The notes under the pieces are model-generated. The model did not search any database and was not told where the DNA came from. It was given only the letters and a program-made list of their open reading frames with translations. A DNA stretch of 63,201 bases from Rhodococcus yunnanensis NBRC 103083 (GTDB lineage Bacteria > Actinomycetota > Actinomycetes > Mycobacteriales > Mycobacteriaceae), in assembly GCF_001895005.1 (NCBI RefSeq), contig NZ_BCXH01000025.1:1-63201 (forward strand), read 5' to 3'. Numbering within the stretch: the first letter of the stretch is position 1; every line of letters begins with the position of its first letter. Shown here one piece after another: positions 58,622 to 63,201 of the stretch. Position numbers and translations under genes: made by a program.

Positions 58622-59419
58622 GTGGCTGCGCCCATCGAGTCCGAAACCCAGGCGGGCCGCGACATCGTCGGGGCCGTCCTGAAGGCCTGTGGATTGCTCG
58701 AACATTTCGACGCCTCCCATCCCACGTGGACCCTCAACGAACTCACGACGGCCAGCGGCATGAACAAGACGACGGTGCATCGACTCATGACGACTCTCAT
58801 ACACGCGGGGTGGATAGACCGCACGACAGAAGGCGCCTACCGCGTCGCGATGCCGGTGTTCGAGATCGGCTCGGCCGCGTTGGTACAGCTGGACATCCGC
58901 ACTGCTGCACGGCCGTTCATGGTCGACCTCGCGAAGACCTTCGGGGACACGGCATATCTGATGGTGCCGGCCGAGGAAGGCGCAGTCTGCATCGACCGCC
59001 TCGAGGGAAGCAATCCGCTCGTCGTCGCCGGGATCAACATCGGGTCGGTGATGCCCTACCACGCCGCGGCCGGTCCGATCGTGATGCTCGCATTCTCGGA
59101 AGCACTGCGAGAGAGATGGTTTCGACGGGAACTTCAGCGGTTCACCGAACGAACACGCACCGACCCCACAGCTCTGGTCGATCATCTGAACACCGTGAAG
59201 TCGGCGGGCTACTCGGTGAGCGACTCGGACTATCTGGAGGGGGTTGCCGCCGTGGCGGCACCGATCCTCGGCCGCGACGGAACCGCAGTTGCATCGATCA
59301 GCATCGGGGGCCGCGTCGAGGCCTTCGAAGGGAATGCTCTCGACGAGAAGATTCAGAGGGTGCGCGACGCCGCCGCACGTTTGACCAGGGTCGCAGAAGC
59401 TCTACCTGCACCTACGTGA
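58622..59419 (+). CDS. IclR family transcriptional regulator
   Basis: This 265-residue regulator has an N-terminal winged helix (about residues 15-75; LNELTTASGMNKTTVHRLMTTLIHAGWI) and a C-terminal IclR ligand domain (IDRLEGSNPL, GSVMPYHAAAGPIVMLAFSE, with the AAPIL-GTAVASISIGG end). IclR proteins usually sense intermediates of organic-acid or aromatic breakdown. It is divergent from the four-gene lyase operon, with a palindromic site between, and is its obvious regulator. Confidence 0.93.
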   Translation: MAAPIESETQAGRDIVGAVLKACGLLEHFDASHPTWTLNELTTASGMNKTTVHRLMTTLIHAGWIDRTTEGAYRVAMPVFEIGSAALVQLDIRTAARPFMVDLAKTFGDTAYLMVPAEEGAVCIDRLEGSNPLVVAGINIGSVMPYHAAAGPIVMLAFSEALRERWFRRELQRFTERTRTDPTALVDHLNTVKSAGYSVSDSDYLEGVAAVAAPILGRDGTAVASISIGGRVEAFEGNALDEKIQRVRDAAARLTRVAEALPAPT

Positions 59420-59473
59420 GCCTTGCTCCTCGACGGCGTTATAACCCGCTGCTCTATCGGTAGCCTGGACAGA

Positions 59474-61012
59474 GTGAAAGCCGCGCCGACGATCGGGTCC
59501 ATCCTGCTTGCCTGTGTTCTCGTCGGCGCGGATGCGGTCGCCGACCCGTCGTCGTCGCGTGTTCAGGTGAGCGCCGCTGCCGTGCCTGCCCTCGGACTCA
59601 CGGCGAACCCGGCACCGGTCGCGGCCGAGATGGTCGCGGGTGTGAGCTCGGGCGTGCAGGTGGGTGCAGACATATCGGTCGGCGCTGAGATGTCGGAGTC
59701 GGAATCGCGCACCTCCGCATGGAACGAGTTTCCATACCTTCGGTACACCGCGATGTTTGCCCCCGACGTGGCTGTCGCCGAACTGTCCTGGCAGGGAACT
59801 TCGGTGAACACCAACGATCTTGCGATGCACGTCCGCGACACGGGTAGCGACTCCTGGGGTCCAGCAGTCGCAACGGCCCGTCCCGAATCGCCCGGGGGAT
59901 CGATCGACCTGACGACGACCGTCCGAAACATCAGCGGCGCAGTGGAAGTGATGATCATCGATTCACCCCGCGTCGATCGCTCTTTCGCCGAGGACAACGC
60001 CGAGCCCGACGGGGCGTTCGCCGAGCCGGGCTCGTACGACTTCGCACTGCAGCACATCACCGACACTCAATACATCTCGCGCGACGACCCGACGGTGTAC
60101 GACGACATGACGCAGTGGACCGTCGACAACGCCGAGTCGTACGACATCGACTACAGCATGCATACCGGCGACATCATTCAGAGCTGGATCAGCCCGGGGC
60201 GACCGGACACGCAGTCCCGCAGCGAGTTCGAGGCCGCCGGTGAGGCGATGAAGCTTCTGGAGGACGCGGGGATTCCGCACGGGGTTCTACCGGGCAACCA
60301 CGACAACCTCTGGAACGTCGCGGGCAAACTGGTGCCGGGCATGCACGAAGAGAACCACGCGCTGTACAACGAATACTTCGGGCCACAGAGATACCGCGAT
60401 CAGCCGTGGTGGGGAGACTCTTTCACGTCCGAGGACAACTCGGCGCACTACGATCTCGTCGACATCGCCGGCGCGAAATTCCTGATGCTCTACATCGGGT
60501 ACAACCCACCCGAGAAGGTCATGAAGTGGGCCGAGCAGGTGCTCGACGACCATCCGGATCGCAACGTCGTCATCGGAACGCACTACTACCTCGACGAGGG
60601 CGGCGAGAAGAAGCTGATGGCGTTCGGGGACATCGGTGCCAGCTCCGGCCAACAGATCTGGAATCGACTTGTGGTGCCGCATGATTCGGTGTTTCTCGTG
60701 CTGTCCGGCCACGTCGACGGACAAGCCACCGTCGTCGATTGGCAGATCGGTGACACCGACCGAACCGTCGTACAGCTCCTCGCCGACTATCAGTACTTCG
60801 AGGTGGAAGGGGAGCGTACCGCCGGTTTCCAGCGCCTGCTGCAGTTCGACATCGACGGCGAAACACTTGCCGTCACGACACATTCGCCTGCTCTCGACAG
60901 GTTCGACGTCGAAAGTTTCGACCCTCGTCGTCGATTCGAGCCTGCGGACGGCGAATTCGTCGCCGACTTCACGCTGCGCGCGGATGTACCTCGCGCCGTC
61001 AGCGCCCGATAG
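59474..61012 (+). CDS. Secreted calcineurin-like metallophosphoesterase
   Basis: This 512-residue protein starts with a signal peptide (GTG start, VKAAPTIGSILLACVLVGADAVA). An N-terminal beta-rich region to about residue 185 precedes the metallophosphoesterase domain. The dinuclear metal motifs are HITDTQY, HTGDIIQSW, GNHDN, THYYLDEGG and SGHVDGQ. It should act outside the cell on a phosphoester. The longer frame upstream is discarded because only the GTG at 59474 gives a proper signal peptide. It overlaps the convergent LLM gene by 14 bp. Confidence 0.88.
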   Translation: MKAAPTIGSILLACVLVGADAVADPSSSRVQVSAAAVPALGLTANPAPVAAEMVAGVSSGVQVGADISVGAEMSESESRTSAWNEFPYLRYTAMFAPDVAVAELSWQGTSVNTNDLAMHVRDTGSDSWGPAVATARPESPGGSIDLTTTVRNISGAVEVMIIDSPRVDRSFAEDNAEPDGAFAEPGSYDFALQHITDTQYISRDDPTVYDDMTQWTVDNAESYDIDYSMHTGDIIQSWISPGRPDTQSRSEFEAAGEAMKLLEDAGIPHGVLPGNHDNLWNVAGKLVPGMHEENHALYNEYFGPQRYRDQPWWGDSFTSEDNSAHYDLVDIAGAKFLMLYIGYNPPEKVMKWAEQVLDDHPDRNVVIGTHYYLDEGGEKKLMAFGDIGASSGQQIWNRLVVPHDSVFLVLSGHVDGQATVVDWQIGDTDRTVVQLLADYQYFEVEGERTAGFQRLLQFDIDGETLAVTTHSPALDRFDVESFDPRRRFEPADGEFVADFTLRADVPRAVSAR

Positions 61013-61913
61013 CCGCCCAGGTCTCGCGCTGAACCTCCCGCCCCAACAGGTTGGTCTGCGTCACCACCACCTCGGTCGCTCCGGCGTCGAGATACCGCTG
61101 TATGCCGGCCTGGACCTCGGCAGCTGACCCGACCAGAGCCAGTTCCGACGCACGCTCCAGCCCTTCGGCGGCGATCACGCGCTGGTAGGACGGTATGCCG
61201 TCGTACAGAGACATGGCACCCTCGGCTGATGCACGCCCGGCGTCGACGTCGTCGGTGACGAGCGCGGCAACGAAGGCGATGACCCGTACCGGCGGCCGCC
61301 CTGCATCGGCTGAAGCCTTGTTCACCTGGGGAACAATGCTGTCCTCCAGGACCCGAGGGCCCGCCAGGAACGGCAGGATGCCGTCGGCGAGCTCACCGCT
61401 CGCTCGCAATGCGCGAGGTCCCATTGCCGCGACGAGGAGAGGCAGATCGGTGCCCGCACCGGCTACTGCCGTCGAATAGATGGGGGCTGCGGTCAACAGC
61501 TCGCCGTGATGATCGGCAGTTCCTGTTTCGACGAGCGACCGAGCGACGGTCAAGAACTCTCGGACGAGTTCGACGGGCTTGGAGTAGGGAAGCCCGAAGG
61601 CGACCTCGACCAGATGCGGCGCACCGAGCGCCAGTCCGAGCTGGAATCTGCCGTGCGTGGCGGCCTGAACCGTCTGCGCCTGCGACACCACCAGCAACGG
61701 ATGACGGGCGAAGATGGGCACGGCCGATGTCCCCACCTTCAACTCCGGCACTTCTCGCCCGACGATTCCCGCGAGTGTGATTGCGTCGTAGTCGAATCGT
61801 TGACCGAACCATACCGACGTGATTCCGGCGGAGGACGCCTCTTTCGCCTGCTCGACGACCTCCTCCACCGCGTTTCCTTCGTTCACCGTCGTCAGCGCAA
61901 CACCGATAGTCAT
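60999..61913 (-). CDS. LLM-class flavin/F420-dependent oxidoreductase
   Basis: This 304-residue luciferase-like barrel has SVWFGQRFDYDAITLAGIVG and the conserved GTSAVPIFARHPLLVVSQAQTVQAATHGRFQLGLALG region found in mycobacterial F420-dependent enzymes. ATG at 61913 with GAAGGTG upstream is used. The substrate is unknown. It diverges from the NTF2-like gene at 62015. Confidence 0.88.
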   Translation of the reverse strand: MTIGVALTTVNEGNAVEEVVEQAKEASSAGITSVWFGQRFDYDAITLAGIVGREVPELKVGTSAVPIFARHPLLVVSQAQTVQAATHGRFQLGLALGAPHLVEVAFGLPYSKPVELVREFLTVARSLVETGTADHHGELLTAAPIYSTAVAGAGTDLPLLVAAMGPRALRASGELADGILPFLAGPRVLEDSIVPQVNKASADAGRPPVRVIAFVAALVTDDVDAGRASAEGAMSLYDGIPSYQRVIAAEGLERASELALVGSAAEVQAGIQRYLDAGATEVVVTQTNLLGREVQRETWAAIGR

Positions 61914-62014
61914 GGCACCTTCAACCACGCTCGGTGCGGGCCGATTCCTCGAACGACACTTAGGATCTCGCTGATTTCAACACTGGACCTCGGCCGGGGA
62001 TATAGCTTCGAGGG

Positions 62015-62749
62015 GTGCCTACCGCGGAAGACCTCCTCGCTGCCGTTCAAGGTTCGCCCGACGCCGTCGCCGTACACGACCGAGCGGCATGGGTGAATCT
62101 GTATGCGCGAGCGGGGGTCGTCAACGATCCTGTCGGTTCTCGCCCACACCGGGGCCGCGATGCCATCGAACGGTTCTACGACACGTTCATCGCACCGAAC
62201 ACGATCAACTTCCACGTCGAGAACGACATCGTTGCCGGAATGACGGTCGTGCGTGACCTGTCGCTGGAGACCATCATGTCCACCGGCGCAACGGTCGACG
62301 TGCCGATGCATCTACGTTACGACCTCGTCGACGAGGACGGCGCGCTGAAGATCGCCCGCCTTGCCGCGCACTGGGAACTCGGCCCGATGATAGGACAGCT
62401 GTTGCGCACGGGCACAAAGGGATTGGCGGCGTCGATGAAACTGACGCCTCAGCTCGTCGCGCACCAGGGACTGTCAGGGATTGTCGGATTCATGGGCGGA
62501 TTGCGAGGCGTCGGACGCAAGGGCAAACACCTCGCTGCGGACGCACTTGCCGCCGCTTCCCGCGGCGACGGGCCGGCGGTCCACGAGCCACTGCGCGGCG
62601 CGACCTTCCGCAAGTTCATCGTCGCAGGGCGAACCGTCAGTGCCACAACCGAGTTCATCTCCGGCGGCGGAGTGGTCTTCGTCGAGTTCAAGGCCGATTC
62701 TCTGGACATCGACTCCATCACGACCTTCGACAACCGACACGACAGCTGA
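62015..62749 (+). CDS. NTF2-like (SnoaL-fold) protein with extended C-terminus
   Basis: This 244-residue protein's first 120 residues form an NTF2/ketosteroid-isomerase-like fold (WVNLYARAGVVNDPVGSRPHRGRDAIERFYDTFI). The C-terminal half contains a glycine-rich segment (GIVGFMGGLRGVGRKG) and a second strand-rich piece, perhaps a second copy of the fold. It may bind a steroid or lipid-like ligand. A GTG start is used behind GAGGGG. No partner gene is adjacent. Confidence 0.75.
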   Translation: MPTAEDLLAAVQGSPDAVAVHDRAAWVNLYARAGVVNDPVGSRPHRGRDAIERFYDTFIAPNTINFHVENDIVAGMTVVRDLSLETIMSTGATVDVPMHLRYDLVDEDGALKIARLAAHWELGPMIGQLLRTGTKGLAASMKLTPQLVAHQGLSGIVGFMGGLRGVGRKGKHLAADALAAASRGDGPAVHEPLRGATFRKFIVAGRTVSATTEFISGGGVVFVEFKADSLDIDSITTFDNRHDS

Positions 62750-62833
62750 TTCGTCGAGTAGTGAATCTCGACTGTTCGAGATTCAATCGAACTAGTGTTC
62801 GACAAGCGGCAGTTCGTGGGTTAGACTTTGTGC

Positions 62834-63201
62834 ATGCTTTCGGGGGATAGCGTTGCAGGGGAGAATGATCCGGTGCTGAGCGAGTCGGCACCGGATGGGC
62901 CGGTGCTGGCTGGGTCCGATGGGTCGGTGTCGGATGATGCGGCATCTGAAGCTGCGCCTGGTGATGCTGGGCCTGATGCGGCTGCGTCTGGTGATGCTGG
63001 GCGTGGTGATGCTGTGTCTGATGATGCGGCACCTGGTGATTCTGGTTCGGGGCCTGATGATTCGGGGTCGGGTGAGTCCGAGTCGGATGAGCCTGAGTCG
63101 TATGTGGACAAGTTGGGTTTGAGGGTGCGTGATCATGCGGTGTTGCCGATTGTGGATATGGATGTGTTGGGGGCGGTGTGTGGGATCGAGGAGCAGGTGG
63201 C
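62834..63201 (+). CDS. N-terminal part of a DUF222/HNH endonuclease-type protein (3' truncated by window)
   Basis: An open frame from ATG at 62834 runs off the window (122 residues). About 90 acidic, repetitive residues (Gly-Asp-Ala/Ser-rich, units such as SGDAG and PGDSG) come first, then YVDKLGLRVRDHAVLPIVDMDVLGAVCGIEEQVA, which fits the start of a DUF222 domain. Third codon positions are mostly G or T, the mirror image of the A/C-rich codons of the similar gene end at 1-309. The family call is likely but the domain is cut. Confidence 0.65.
   Translation, partial: MLSGDSVAGENDPVLSESAPDGPVLAGSDGSVSDDAASEAAPGDAGPDAAASGDAGRGDAVSDDAAPGDSGSGPDDSGSGESESDEPESYVDKLGLRVRDHAVLPIVDMDVLGAVCGIEEQV

Overview
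The window is GC-rich, densely coded DNA from a mycolic-acid actinomycete, most likely Rhodococcus or the closely related Rhodococcoides. This genus call is inferred from the gene set, not from a marker gene. Supporting signs are many GTG starts, GTGA/ATGA-coupled genes, an AlkB alkane hydroxylase, DUF222-type genes at both edges, luciferase-like (LLM) flavin enzymes, a ClpP pair with a PopR-like regulator, and an initiator tRNA of actinobacterial type. No rRNA, CRISPR array, insertion sequence or prophage was seen. The content is mostly catabolic and accessory.

Layout. 1-6039: the tail of a DUF222/HNH-type gene, a small HhH protein, an SDR, TetR diverging from a ZapE-like ATPase across a 24-bp palindrome, and an LLM-MarR-pirin operon. 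6207-16854: RNase HI with a repetitive tail, an AcuI-type reductase, an AlkA-like glycosylase, a peptide-type binding lipoprotein coupled to a BisC-type molybdoenzyme, a VOC protein, an aldo/keto reductase, a Bcr/CflA efflux pump and a DUF309 protein. 16900-24883: half a condensation domain behind a possible iron box, endonuclease IV, an ABC exporter with a strong terminator, and an adenylation-thioesterase protein lacking a carrier domain and a TE nucleophile. 24886-27566: a LON-domain protein, tRNA-fMet, and two coupled clpP genes with popR and two PopR-type boxes. 27594-35302: a crotonase, a DUF998 protein, an ABC1 kinase, a quinone reductase, a dienelactone hydrolase with an amidohydrolase, a monoacylglycerol lipase and alkB.

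35309-46161: an ATPase; a leaderless leader peptide with an attenuator ahead of a free-standing LeuA regulatory domain; an epoxide-hydrolase-like protein; a TPP riboswitch controlling an SDR-LLM operon; lactate monooxygenase coupled to a GH13 enzyme; a glutamine amidotransferase with a duplicated start region; and an SDR/TetR pair. 46253-54362: a VOC protein, a DUF5710-like/SNF2 helicase, a gene-poor stretch with a 33-codon ORF, an SDR, a beta-lactamase-like lipoprotein/ArsR/DoxX operon behind a perfect 24-bp palindrome, a small alarmone synthetase and a DUF72 protein. 54414-59419: a four-gene coupled operon (lyase, LeuC-like, LeuD-like, MHS transporter) divergent from an IclR regulator. 59474-63201: a metallophosphoesterase, an LLM enzyme, an NTF2-like protein and the start of a second DUF222-type gene.

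The strongest leads are the TPP riboswitch on an SDR/LLM operon, the attenuated stand-alone LeuA regulatory domain, the PopR-ClpP unit with matching operators, the carrier-less NRPS-like protein, the aconitase-type degradation operon with an altered small subunit, and a pervasive pattern of short tandem repeats at gene ends and linkers whose unit length is a multiple of three inside genes and often not outside them.
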